64,000 bases of DNA, taken from positions 1 to 64,000 of the forward strand of contig CAJTCE010000002.1 in the NCBI GenBank assembly GCA_910574745.1, written 5' to 3'. This DNA comes from Lachnospiraceae bacterium. Its GTDB lineage: Bacteria; Bacillota; Clostridia; Lachnospirales; Lachnospiraceae. Positions 9,106 to 17,282 of this stretch are shown piece by piece (positions within the stretch are counted from its first letter, which is position 1; every line of letters begins with the position of its first letter). The position numbers and the translations under genes are program-made. The notes under the pieces are model-generated. The model was not told where the DNA came from. It worked only from the letters and a program-made list of their open reading frames with translations, and ran no database searches.

Positions 9106-9991
9106 TACATTTATTTACACATTAAAACAGGGTATCGCAAACATATTCCGCAACAAATGGTATTCCCTTGCATCCATTGCTACCATAGGCGCCTGCCTGT
9201 TTATGTTTGGAATTTTTTATTCTATTGTTGCAAATTTCCAGTATATTGTAAAAGAGGCACAAAACGGCGTAGCCGTTACCGTATTTTTCGATGAAGGTCT
9301 CAGTCAGGAGCGCATTGCGGAGATTGGCTCCCTGATTGAAGCGAGGACGGAAGTAGACCATGTTAATTTTGTTTCTGCAGATGAGGCGTGGGAAGGCTTT
9401 AAGGAGGAGTATTTAGGGGAGTATGCAGATGGTTTTAAAGACAATCCCTTGAAGAACTCATCCAATTACGAAATTTACTTAAGAGATGTTTCCATGCAGT
9501 CCGCTTTGGTTTCCTATTTGGAGTCTACAGAGGGTATCAGGCTGATTAATAAATCCGAAATAACAGCCAAAACATTGACCAGCATTAACAGTCTTGTGGG
9601 ATATGTGGCCATCGGTATTATCATCATTCTTTTATGCGTATCCGTATTTCTGATTGCCAACACGGTAACCATCGGTATTTCAGTCAGAAAAGAAGAAATT
9701 AATATTATGAAGTACATAGGCGCTACGGATTTCTTTGTAAGATTTCCTTTTGTCATTGAAGGAATACTGATCGGCGCTTTTGGTTCCCTGGTACCTTTGG
9801 GGATCGTGTATCTGATCTACAGCAACGTAATCGGGTATGTATTAAACAAATTTACCGTATTGTCATCAATTTTAAAATTTATACCGGTAAATGAAATTTT
9901 CCATACGCTGATACCGGTGTCTGTCTGTATTGGTGTGGGAATCGGTTTTATCGGAAGCTTTACAACGGTTAGAAAACACATTCGTGTGTAG
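9095..9991 (+). CDS. ftsX: FtsX, membrane subunit of the divisome ABC complex
   Basis: 298 residues with the FtsX plan: a cytoplasmic start (MRFSTFIYTLKQGIANIFRN), TM1 (about 25-47), a large extracellular loop of about 115 residues carrying the hydrolase-contact region, then three C-terminal TM segments. The conserved NTVTIGISVRKEEINIMKYIGATD lies before TM3 and is the coupling region to FtsE. Overlaps ftsE at its start, and its stop codon shares a base with the upstream edge of the M23 leader, so all are in one operon. Confidence 0.95.
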   Translation: MRFSTFIYTLKQGIANIFRNKWYSLASIATIGACLFMFGIFYSIVANFQYIVKEAQNGVAVTVFFDEGLSQERIAEIGSLIEARTEVDHVNFVSADEAWEGFKEEYLGEYADGFKDNPLKNSSNYEIYLRDVSMQSALVSYLESTEGIRLINKSEITAKTLTSINSLVGYVAIGIIIILLCVSVFLIANTVTIGISVRKEEINIMKYIGATDFFVRFPFVIEGILIGAFGSLVPLGIVYLIYSNVIGYVLNKFTVLSSILKFIPVNEIFHTLIPVSVCIGVGIGFIGSFTTVRKHIRV

Positions 9992-10005
9992 TGAGGAACG
10001 ATGCT

Positions 10006-11241
10006 ATGAGGAAACTATTAAAGCCGGTAAGTATTATCATGTGTTTTATTATGCTGTGGTCTGTGCCTTTGGTTGCTAATGCCGCAGAGGTAGATGAGGA
10101 TGAGGAAAAGAAAGAGGCCCTGGAAAACAGCAAGCAGGATTTGCAGAATGCCCAGGATGAGAGAAGAAGTATGCAAGGCACTCTTTCCGACATTAAGAAA
10201 CAGCAGGTAAAACTGGAAGAAGCCAAAAATGACCTGAGTGAATATGTGGTGGAACTGGACGGACAGTTAATATTTATTCAGGGAACTCTTGCGGAGCTGG
10301 ATATCAAGATTGCCGAAAAGGAACAGGAAATTGTCCAGATTGAGCAGCAGTTAAAAGAGGCACGGGAAAATGAAGTGGATCAGTATGAGGCCATGGAGCA
10401 GCGTATCCGTTTTATGTACGAGAGGGGAAATTCCGCCTATATTTCTTTAATTCTGGAAGCGGAAAATTTTTCCGAAATGTTAAATAAAGCGGAATATATT
10501 GAGGAAATTTCCAATTACGACAGAGAAATGCTGAAAGAATACCAGGAGACCAAAGAAGCCATTGTGTTTTTGAAGGAACAATTGGAAAAGGAAGAAGAAA
10601 TGCTGCAGTCGGCTCAGGAGGAGGCTGCCAAAAAAGAAGGCGAAATGTCGGATTTAATAGACCAGAAAGAAAAGCAGATTGAAAATTACGAAACGGACAT
10701 TAACAACAAAGAAAAAGCGATCAAAGAATACGAGGCGGAAATTGCCGCGCAGAATGCCACTATTGCAGCTTTAGAGGCGCAGATTGCCCAGACCGAAAGG
10801 GAGCTGGCGGATGTTTCGGGAAACGATGTGGGAGAAACGCCCTTTTACGGAGGAGGCACCTTCTGCTGGCCGGCGCCGTCCTATACGAGAATTTCCGATG
10901 ATTACGGAAATCGTATTCATCCTACCCTTGGAGTCCAGCAGTTCCATAACGGCATTGATATGGCGGCGCCTAACGGAAGCCCGATTTTAGCGGCGGAAAG
11001 CGGAACGGTTGTAGCGGCGACATACAATTCTTCCATGGGAAATTACATTATGATAAATCACGGCAATGGTCTGTATACAATTTATATGCATGCCTCTGCA
11101 TTATATGTGTCAACGGGACAGAAAGTAACCAGAGGACAAAAAATAGCGGCTGTAGGCTCTACGGGACGTAGTACGGGGCCCCACCTGCATTTTTCTGTCC
11201 GCCAGAACGGAAGCTATGTAAATCCAAGGAATTTTTTATAG
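10006..11241 (+). CDS. Coiled-coil M23 peptidoglycan hydrolase (EnvC/PcsB-like partner of FtsEX)
   Basis: 411 residues from ATG 10006; GAGGA at 9993-9997 gives good spacing, whereas the in-frame GTG at 9991 has none. A signal peptide ends at ANA-A (residue about 27). Two long coiled-coil arms (about 30-110 and 140-270, rich in Glu/Lys/Gln) lead to a C-terminal M23 domain with HNGIDMAAP (zinc His and Asp) and HLHF. The plan matches EnvC in Proteobacteria and functionally PcsB in streptococci, where FtsX contacts the coiled coil. It should cleave peptide cross-links at division. Here the metal ligands are kept, so it is probably itself catalytic. Confidence 0.9.
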   Translation: MRKLLKPVSIIMCFIMLWSVPLVANAAEVDEDEEKKEALENSKQDLQNAQDERRSMQGTLSDIKKQQVKLEEAKNDLSEYVVELDGQLIFIQGTLAELDIKIAEKEQEIVQIEQQLKEARENEVDQYEAMEQRIRFMYERGNSAYISLILEAENFSEMLNKAEYIEEISNYDREMLKEYQETKEAIVFLKEQLEKEEEMLQSAQEEAAKKEGEMSDLIDQKEKQIENYETDINNKEKAIKEYEAEIAAQNATIAALEAQIAQTERELADVSGNDVGETPFYGGGTFCWPAPSYTRISDDYGNRIHPTLGVQQFHNGIDMAAPNGSPILAAESGTVVAATYNSSMGNYIMINHGNGLYTIYMHASALYVSTGQKVTRGQKIAAVGSTGRSTGPHLHFSVRQNGSYVNPRNFL

Positions 11242-11258
11242 TAAGAAGGTAAATAATA

Positions 11259-12527
11259 GTGGAAGACAAAGAATTTTCACAGGAATTTGAGAAACCTCAT
11301 AAATCCGGCAACGGAATAAAAGGGTTTGTGGTTGGACTGCTGGCCGGAATCCTGATCATGGGAATTGCCAGTGCGGTATTTATCCATCAGAAATCGGTAT
11401 CTTTGGTGGGAGCGGAGGCGTTAAATACCTCGGCTGCGGCGGAAGAAAACAGTATGTTGGAGGATCCGGTGCTGGAGAAGCTGCATCTTCTGGAAAACAG
11501 CATTGACAGGTATTATCTGGAAAGCGTAAGCAAAAACGATTTGGAAGAAAGCCTGTATCATGGCTTTGTGGCAGGATTGGGAGACCCTTATTCCACCTAC
11601 TATTCCAAAGAGGAACTGGAAGCGGTCATGGAAGCTAATGAAGGCGTATATTTCGGTATCGGCGCCCATATCGGCTTTGACAATGATACGGGATATTGTA
11701 AAATAGTCAAGGTAATGGATAATTCCCCTGCACTGGAGGCAGGCCTTCGGGCGGAAGATCTTCTTGTGGCAGTGGACGGAAAAGATATGAGAAATGTTAC
11801 CACTTCGGAAATTGTTACTTATATTAAGGGACCTGAAAAGACTACCGTGGATTTGAAGGTTTACCGCGAGGGAGAACTGGATTATCTGGATTTTACCGTG
11901 GAACGGAGAAAGATAGAAACGCCTACCGTAGTCTACAGTATGGATGAAGACAAAATTGCTACCATCCAGATTACGGAATTTGACGAAATAACCTTAGGAC
12001 AGTTTGAGGAAAACCTTACACAGGCAAAGAAGGACGGGATGAAGGCTCTTGTTCTGGATTTGAGAGATAATCCCGGCGGAAGCCTCCAGACGGTTGTAGC
12101 CATTGCAGGGCATATTCTTCCCAAAGGTCTTGTGGTTTATACCGAGGATAAGGACGGAGACCGGAAGGAGTATACATGTGACGGAAAGGATGAGCTGCAG
12201 GTGCCCATGGTGGTTTTAGTCAACGGGAACAGCGCTTCCGCTTCTGAAATTCTGGCAGGTTCCATTAAGGATTATAAGAAAGGCACTATTTTAGGAACCA
12301 CTACCTTTGGAAAAGGAATTGTCCAAAAGATTTTTGCCATTTCCGACGGTTCCGCAGTTAAACTGACCATCAGCCATTACTATACGCCCAGCGGAGCGGA
12401 TATTCACGGTGTGGGAATCGCGCCGGATGAAGAACTGGAACTGGATGTGGAGGCGTATCTCGAGGACGGTACCGACAACCAGATGAACCGCGCCAAAGAG
12501 ATTCTGCGTTCCGGGATTGGAGAATAA
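11259..12527 (+). CDS. Carboxy-terminal processing protease, S41 family
   Basis: 422 residues from GTG 11259 with AAGAAGGT upstream. One N-terminal TM segment (about 21-43) anchors it; a PDZ domain (about 125-205, VMDNSPALEAGLRAEDLLVAVDG) is followed by the S41 core. The catalytic serine lies in GNSASASEILAG and the lysine in TTFGKGIVQ, the normal Ser/Lys dyad. CtpA/CtpB-type proteases process envelope proteins outside the membrane and in sporulating relatives act in signalling. It follows the M23 gene by 17 bp, so it is probably in the FtsEX operon and may process a division protein. Intact. Confidence 0.92.
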   Translation: MEDKEFSQEFEKPHKSGNGIKGFVVGLLAGILIMGIASAVFIHQKSVSLVGAEALNTSAAAEENSMLEDPVLEKLHLLENSIDRYYLESVSKNDLEESLYHGFVAGLGDPYSTYYSKEELEAVMEANEGVYFGIGAHIGFDNDTGYCKIVKVMDNSPALEAGLRAEDLLVAVDGKDMRNVTTSEIVTYIKGPEKTTVDLKVYREGELDYLDFTVERRKIETPTVVYSMDEDKIATIQITEFDEITLGQFEENLTQAKKDGMKALVLDLRDNPGGSLQTVVAIAGHILPKGLVVYTEDKDGDRKEYTCDGKDELQVPMVVLVNGNSASASEILAGSIKDYKKGTILGTTTFGKGIVQKIFAISDGSAVKLTISHYYTPSGADIHGVGIAPDEELELDVEAYLEDGTDNQMNRAKEILRSGIGE

Positions 12528-12533
12528 TATCAT

Positions 12534-13421
12534 ATGGAAAAAAAACAGGCCTATCTCATAACTGCATATAAGGATTTTGCCGCAGTTTATGAGCTGGCCT
12601 CTTTTTTATCCGAGAAGGATAAGGTATTTATCCATGTAGATAAAAAAAGCCGGGAAATCGGCGGCAAGGAAATAGAAAAATTAAATGCCTTAAAAAACTG
12701 CAAAGCAGTCAGCCGTTATTCTGTTTCCTGGGGCGGCTATGATCATATAAAAGCTTTTCTGGAGCTGATGAAAATTGCGGTAAAGGACGGGGAAGTAAGC
12801 TACCTTCATTTTCTGACGGGAGAGGATTTTCCCCTTATAAGTCCTTTAAGACTTCATGAAAGATTCATAGAGGATGAGCACATCTATCTAAGCTATATTG
12901 AGGAACGGGATTTCAATGATGCTGTAAAGAAGAGATATTATTATTATAATCTTTTCCAAAACAAAAATGTAAAGAATCCTATTTTGTGGCAGCTGCAGAA
13001 TCTTACGGTTCATTTGCAGAAAGTCATGGGAATCCGGAGAAAAAAGCTGGGAGAATTTCACAAGATTTATAAGGGCCTGGTCTATATTTCCATGCCGGTG
13101 CAGGCGGCAGGGGATATTCTTTCTTATGTGAAGGCGCATCCCGAATATGAAAAAGCAATGTACCGCTGCCAGATTCCCGAGGAATTCTTCTTTCATACCC
13201 TGCTGCTGAATGAAAGCTTTTATCAGGGGAAATGGAAGCATCTTATTGTAAATAAAGAGCTTCGTTACATGGACTGGGAGCGGGGGGACGGAGGAAGTCC
13301 CGTTTATCTGGAAGACGGGGATTATGAGGCCCTTGCATCGGGAGATTTCTGTTTTGCAAGAAAGTTCCATGGAAAGGGAACGGAAGAACTTAAAAATAAA
13401 ATAATTGAAAATTTATGGTAA
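12534..13421 (+). CDS. GT14 (core-2/I-branching-like) glycosyltransferase
   Basis: 295 residues. The N-terminus QAYLITAYKDF and KVFIHVDKKS is the bacterial form of the core-2/I-branching beta-1,6-N-acetylglucosaminyltransferase family, and YSVSWGGYDHIKAFLELM followed by YLHFLTGEDFPL is its other diagnostic block. No signal peptide is seen, so it acts at the cytoplasmic side. It lies 6 bp after the S41 gene. The acceptor is unknown; bacterial members decorate surface glycans or proteins. Starts with ATG 12534, weak GGAG at -13. Confidence 0.85.
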   Translation: MEKKQAYLITAYKDFAAVYELASFLSEKDKVFIHVDKKSREIGGKEIEKLNALKNCKAVSRYSVSWGGYDHIKAFLELMKIAVKDGEVSYLHFLTGEDFPLISPLRLHERFIEDEHIYLSYIEERDFNDAVKKRYYYYNLFQNKNVKNPILWQLQNLTVHLQKVMGIRRKKLGEFHKIYKGLVYISMPVQAAGDILSYVKAHPEYEKAMYRCQIPEEFFFHTLLLNESFYQGKWKHLIVNKELRYMDWERGDGGSPVYLEDGDYEALASGDFCFARKFHGKGTEELKNKIIENLW

Positions 13422-13425
13422 AACA

Positions 13426-13464
13426 GAACAAATGTTTGCAAACCGCGCCTGGGTATGATATACT
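13426..13464 (+). promoter_or_regulatory. uvrB promoter with SOS (LexA) box
   Basis: TTGCAA (13436-13441), a 17-bp spacer and TATACT (13459-13464) form a good promoter. GAACAAATGTTT (13426-13437) matches the Gram-positive LexA operator pattern (consensus GAAC-N4-GTTC, one mismatch) and overlaps the -35, as expected for an SOS-repressed uvrB. The transcript leader would be about 150 nt. Confidence 0.7.
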
Positions 13465-13480
13465 TCAAGCGCGGTAGTTT
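13443..13480 (+). terminator. Possible terminator after the GT14 gene
   Basis: CCGCGC (13443-13448) and GCGCGG (13469-13474) pair across a 20-nt loop, then TAGTTTTTT. It overlaps the uvrB promoter, so it would end the upstream operon while uvrB starts from its own promoter. Confidence 0.45.
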
Positions 13481-13622
13481 TTTGCAGGAAAAGTACCGAT
13501 AAAAAATTTGAGAGTCAAATAGATATGTCCGCCATGTGGAGACAGGGCGGAAAGTCAAGCGGATGTGCAGGCGGCAGACCGTCAGTCCTTTGCAACATAT
13601 CTGCCTGACATATGGAGGTAAA

Positions 13623-13910
13623 ATGACAGAAGAAAAATCCATATTCAAATTACATGCACCATATGAGCCTACGGGAGATCAGCCTCAGGCAATTAAGGCG
13701 TTGGTGGAAGGATTTAAGAAAGGCAACCAGTTTGAGACTCTTTTGGGAGCGACCGGTTCCGGTAAGACCTTTACCATGGCCAATGTCATAACAGCGTTAA
13801 ATAAGCCTACATTGGTCATTGCCCACAATAAAACCCTTGCGGGGCAGCTTTACGGGGAATTTAAGGAGTTTTTCCCCGAGAATGCCGTGGAGTACTTTGT
13901 GTCCTACTAG
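13623..13910 (+). pseudogene. uvrB: Truncated 5' end of uvrB, interrupted by the integrative element
   Basis: Only 95 codons remain of a gene that normally encodes about 660 residues. The N-terminus is textbook Uvr[19 protein letters not shown], then Walker A GATGSGKT (residues 42-49), [20 protein letters not shown] and EYFVSY, where all known UvrB proteins continue YDYYQPEAY. Here the codon after Tyr95 is TAG and the sequence becomes unrelated. ATG 13623 has GGAGG 7 bp upstream; the longer frame from 13536 is only leader. UvrB is the damage-verification helicase of nucleotide excision repair, so this copy cannot work. The 3' part is not within the window and should lie beyond the element's other end. 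Confidence 0.92.
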
Positions 13911-13932
13911 GAGTAGGCACTTCTAACCACTG

Positions 13933-13960
13933 TATTTAGTGTTATTTAGTCCTATTTATA
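13933..13960. repeat. Three phased direct repeats near the element's left end
   Basis: TATTTAGT (13933-13940), TATTTAGT (13943-13950) and TATTTATA (13953-13960) recur with a 10-bp period, one turn of the helix, 25 bp inside the uvrB junction. This is the expected form of arm-type sites for a recombinase or accessory protein at an attachment end. The rest of 13911-14078 has only a short open frame (GTG 13939 to TGA 14079) without a ribosome site. Confidence 0.5.
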
Positions 13961-14078
13961 CCATATCTTGTGGATTGAATGGACTGTATGGACTGAAAAA
14001 ACAGGGTGGAATCATAGGAATTGTGAACAAAATTCGTCGTGGAAAGTATTTTGAAAAAGAAATAGAGGCTGATTTATG

Positions 14079-14118
14079 ATCTACAAGACATTGAAAATTT
14101 GTCTTGTAGATTTTTTTT
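14079..14118 (+). terminator. Terminator at the element's left end
   Basis: ATCTACAAGAC (14079-14089) is perfectly complementary to GTCTTGTAGAT (14101-14111), followed by seven T. It insulates the replication operon from transcription entering from the uvrB promoter. Confidence 0.88.
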
Positions 14119-14189
14119 ACAGAAAATGAGTAAACAGCAGAAACTTAATTTTCGCATCAGAAAAACTTTAAGAAATGAGGAGAAAATTC

Positions 14190-15347
14190 ATGTCAGAATA
14201 TCAATTAGAGATCAAACAGATTGTAGATTATCCACGCTGCCGGATCTATCGGCAGTTTATCCAGAACTTAATGGCAGACCGGAGCATTCGTACAAATGGA
14301 GGCTCCGGTCTATTTTATTATACGGTGCTCTGCAACTATGCAAACTTTCGTACCTCTTATCTTCGTATAGACGGCATCGGCTATACGGTATATCCCGGCG
14401 AGTGGATCTGTACCGTAAAGGAACTATCTGCATGGTTCCGTACCCGTTTCCAGTGCCAGGCAGTCTCCATCCTGGACGAGCTGCAGAAACGCCACCTGAT
14501 CTCCTATCTCTTTCTCGACCGTGGAAAGGTGGTCAAATATAAGATCCGTGACTGGAAAAAGCATAATACAGTACTGGATTACAACTGTCCCTGTCAGAAA
14601 GATACAGGCTTTTTCTTTATGCCGGTTGTTGTTGCGACCGAACTGGTCAGCAGCAATCGCTGCTCAGAAATGGATATCGTTCTGGATCTGTGGATGTCCG
14701 CCGTATACAATGACAGCCAGGTGCAGGGTTCGGAGATTGGTCCGGTTGCTTACTTCCGCAATGGCACCGGCTCCCCGTTAGTGGCTTACAGTGAGATGGC
14801 TGCCCGCTGGGGCATCTCCAAAGCCACGACAGGGCGTGTGCTGAAAAAACTTGCTGATATGGACTATATTTCTCTCATGTCATTTCCCGGAAAAACAGGC
14901 AGTGTGATCTATCTGCACAGCTATCTTTCCACCATGTTCCAGATATCAGATGTTCTTGTGGATAAAGAGGAGGTTGCCATGATCCTGAAAATCAATATCA
15001 CTCTGCCGGATAAAGAAGAGCCGCAGGCAGATTCTGTTGTTACTGGGTATGAGGCATGCGTTTCAGAAGAATTATCCTGCGTTTCAAAATCAGACATGGA
15101 TGCTGTTATCAGAAAAATAGCGCAAGTCCTTGATGCACAGGGAATTTCCTGTTTTCAGTGCCAGAAATCTATATATAAGTTATATCCTTTATCAGACGCC
15201 TGCAGGGAAGAGTATATATGTCATACACCAAAGACTGCAGTACGTTTTGGAATGGCGGTATGCTGCGGAGAAGATAAGCCGGTCTACACTTTTGAGCTGG
15301 TTCTCATGCCTGCTGAAAAGAATGAGGAAGGGGGAGAAAGAGCATGA
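14190..15347 (+). CDS. Winged-helix, replication-initiator-like protein
   Basis: 385 residues from ATG 14190 (GAGGAG 7 bp before; the ATG at 14175 would lie in that site). Residues about 1-130 include a winged helix (GYTVYPGEWICTVKELSAWF, then CQAVSILDELQKRHLISYLF) and about 190-260 a second (SPLVAYSEMAARWGISKATT, then LKKLADMDYISLMSFPGKTG). Two tandem winged helices are typical of plasmid initiators and of some element regulators. The C-terminus has clustered cysteines. No initiator family can be named with certainty. First gene of the element, 3' end overlapping the next start by 4 bp. Confidence 0.55.
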   Translation: MSEYQLEIKQIVDYPRCRIYRQFIQNLMADRSIRTNGGSGLFYYTVLCNYANFRTSYLRIDGIGYTVYPGEWICTVKELSAWFRTRFQCQAVSILDELQKRHLISYLFLDRGKVVKYKIRDWKKHNTVLDYNCPCQKDTGFFFMPVVVATELVSSNRCSEMDIVLDLWMSAVYNDSQVQGSEIGPVAYFRNGTGSPLVAYSEMAARWGISKATTGRVLKKLADMDYISLMSFPGKTGSVIYLHSYLSTMFQISDVLVDKEEVAMILKINITLPDKEEPQADSVVTGYEACVSEELSCVSKSDMDAVIRKIAQVLDAQGISCFQCQKSIYKLYPLSDACREEYICHTPKTAVRFGMAVCCGEDKPVYTFELVLMPAEKNEEGGERA

Positions 15348-15889
15348 AAAAGAATCAGGAAGAAATGAACATCACTGACAACCCATTGTACCATGATACC
15401 TGGAAACTGCTGAAGAAATACAGGGATGTGGTGTGGAGCCTGGAATTGTCCGTCCAGCAGGTACGGAGCCGGTTCGAGATTGAATACGGCAGTTCCATTG
15501 AGGACTTTCTGGAGTCCGTCTATGTTGCCGGGGTCGATCTGTCAGACCGCAGTATCGAACATCACGCCAAGTGCATTGAACGGAGCCACCGGATGCTGAA
15601 ACTACTGGATACTTCCATCGACCTGCTCCGCACTAAACACAAGAATGGGGAGAGCTATTACTGGCTGCTGTATTACTCTTTCCTTTCTCCACAACAGTTG
15701 CGGAATGTGGAGGAAATCATAGAGAAACTGCGCCCCCATATCCGGGATATCAGTTTCCGCACTTATTACCGTAGAAGACGGGAGGCGATTGACGCACTCA
15801 GCTCTATCTTGTGGGGGTATACATCCAAAGACAGTATCGACATTCTGGAGAAGTTCTTTCCGGATGATAAGGATGCCAGAGAGCAATAA
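15344..15889 (+). CDS. Sigma-factor-like / ArpU-like helix-turn-helix protein
   Basis: 181 mostly helical residues. Its C-terminal third (IIEKLRPHIRDISFRTYYRR, then REAIDALSSILWG) reads like a sigma region-4 or ArpU/DUF1492-like HTH, where 'SFRTYYRRRREAI' would be the recognition helix. Phage and element proteins of this type activate late or transfer genes. Overlaps the initiator-like gene (ATGA), indicating coupled translation. No metal or catalytic motif. Function in this element is inference. Confidence 0.55.
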   Translation: MKKNQEEMNITDNPLYHDTWKLLKKYRDVVWSLELSVQQVRSRFEIEYGSSIEDFLESVYVAGVDLSDRSIEHHAKCIERSHRMLKLLDTSIDLLRTKHKNGESYYWLLYYSFLSPQQLRNVEEIIEKLRPHIRDISFRTYYRRRREAIDALSSILWGYTSKDSIDILEKFFPDDKDAREQ

Positions 15890-15937
15890 TAGGCAGCTAT
15901 ATGAAATATACAGGCAATTATGGATTGGAGGAAATAT

Positions 15938-16462
15938 ATGATAACATTGACTGAGGATGAGAAAAGGATGGTCTTTCAGCTGGAGAGGTGCGGCAGATAT
16001 GATGCAATACAGGAGATTGCTGTATTCTGCAGGTATACCCGTGACCATGATAAAAAGGATACTGCAGAAAATCTGTTAAAGAAACTGCGTGAACTTTCGG
16101 AGGATGACTGCAGAGAACTGATCTGTGACATTCAGAGAAATTATCATCTGCCCCATAGCGCAAGGACTGTTGGGGAAATGATTGCTGTGGCCCGGCAGAA
16201 ATCCGGTGCCCGGAAGCTGGAAGGACATGATATCATGGCATTGGAACGTTTTGATCCGGAAGTAGAGCATATGATTGTGTTTGATGTACTTTCGGAAAAG
16301 TCTCCCATAGGGGATAAAGGGAGCCGGATGAGACTGTTTCTGACGGAAACCGGATATAAAAAGGCATTGGAGAACCAGGACAGGCATTTCATACTGATTT
16401 TGAACCATGCGAAAGTGGCACAGGGGCATTTGTACTATGACCGGGCAGATACGGAACTGTAG
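15938..16462 (+). CDS. Unknown element-encoded protein
   Basis: 174 residues from ATG 15938, preceded by GGAGG at proper distance (the longer frame starts inside that site). The sequence is soluble and charged: a helical N-terminal half with CGRYDAIQEIAVFCRYTRDH, a central SARTVGEMIAVARQKSG helix, and a beta-rich end. I recognise no family. It is third in the left-end operon and is the last gene before the AbiE pair. Confidence 0.6.
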   Translation: MITLTEDEKRMVFQLERCGRYDAIQEIAVFCRYTRDHDKKDTAENLLKKLRELSEDDCRELICDIQRNYHLPHSARTVGEMIAVARQKSGARKLEGHDIMALERFDPEVEHMIVFDVLSEKSPIGDKGSRMRLFLTETGYKKALENQDRHFILILNHAKVAQGHLYYDRADTEL

Positions 16463-16579
16463 AAATTTCTATTCTTAGACCTGAAAACTACACTTTAAAA
16501 GAGAAATTATGGTATACAGGCTTATATACAAAGCTTCCCGCTCCTTTATCCTCCATGTATAATTTTTGAAAAATCATAC

Positions 16580-16630
16580 ATACTATATTTGACATATCTA
16601 TTGACCTTTTAGGTATAAATATAGTAGTAT
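16580..16630 (+). promoter_or_regulatory. Promoter and inverted-repeat operator of the abiE operon
   Basis: ATACTATATTT (16580-16590) is mirrored by AAATATAGTAGTAT (16617-16630), the same sequence inverted with one 3-nt duplication. TTGACA (16589-16594) and TATAAA (16614-16619) lie between and within the arms with a long 19-bp spacer. AbiEi antitoxins are known to repress their own operon by binding inverted repeats, so this is its likely operator. Confidence 0.6.
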
Positions 16631-16643
16631 GGAGGTGGAAGGA

Positions 16644-17282
16644 GTGGATGCCTGTATGCTGAAAGAATATCTGGAAAAAAACTATGGTTACAATGAACCG
16701 ATTTTCATTAACGAGATCCGGCTGGACGGGATCAATGACAATGCCTTGCGTCAGTATTTTAAACGGATGCTCAAATCCGGTGACCTTGCCCGGTTTGATA
16801 CTGGGATCTATTATCTTCCCAAAGCATCACGTCTGCTGAAAAAAAGTTATTTAGACCCCATGAAGGTCATTATACGCAAATATATCCAAAACACAACAGA
16901 AGTCTACGGTTATTTCGCCGGAGCTACGTTTGCCAACCAGATCGGCCTGACGACCCAGATGCCGGCTATACTGGAAATCATAACATCGAAAGAAGCGACA
17001 AAAGGGCGCAATGTTACTGTCGGTTCCCAAAACGTCCGGCTGAAACGTCCAGCTGTTGCTATAACATCTGAAAATGCGGGACTGCTTCAGTTTCTTGATG
17101 CTGTTTCCCAGGCAGAAAAGTATTCGGAGCTTTCAGATGCAGAAACCGGAGCGCTTTTAAAAAACTATGCAAAACAGAAAAAATACAGTAAGGCTCTTCT
17201 TTCCGGCGTACTGTCCGGCATTACAGGGCCTACCGCAAAAAAACTGATTGAATGGGGTATTATTTATGAATTTACATCATGA
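16644..17282 (+). CDS. AbiEi-family antitoxin
   Basis: About 212 residues. The frame opens at ATG 16629 but that start lacks a ribosome site; GTG 16644 follows GGAGG by 8 bp, and ATG 16656 is also possible. The N-terminal winged helix (YNEPIFINEI, then NALRQYFKRMLKSGDLARFD and TGIYYLPKAS) binds DNA; the C-terminal antitoxin domain follows from about residue 90 (GYFAGATFANQIGLTTQMP). AbiEi neutralises AbiEii and autorepresses the operon. In streptococcal and lactococcal plasmids the pair stops phage by abortive infection and also stabilises the plasmid. The toxin gene overlaps by 17 bp. Confidence 0.88.
   Translation: MDACMLKEYLEKNYGYNEPIFINEIRLDGINDNALRQYFKRMLKSGDLARFDTGIYYLPKASRLLKKSYLDPMKVIIRKYIQNTTEVYGYFAGATFANQIGLTTQMPAILEIITSKEATKGRNVTVGSQNVRLKRPAVAITSENAGLLQFLDAVSQAEKYSELSDAETGALLKNYAKQKKYSKALLSGVLSGITGPTAKKLIEWGIIYEFTS

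Noticed and set aside
13939-14079. Short open frame at the element's left end (ends FEKEIEADL)
   Set aside because: GTG start without ribosome site, overlaps the phased repeats; may be a gene relic but cannot be supported.
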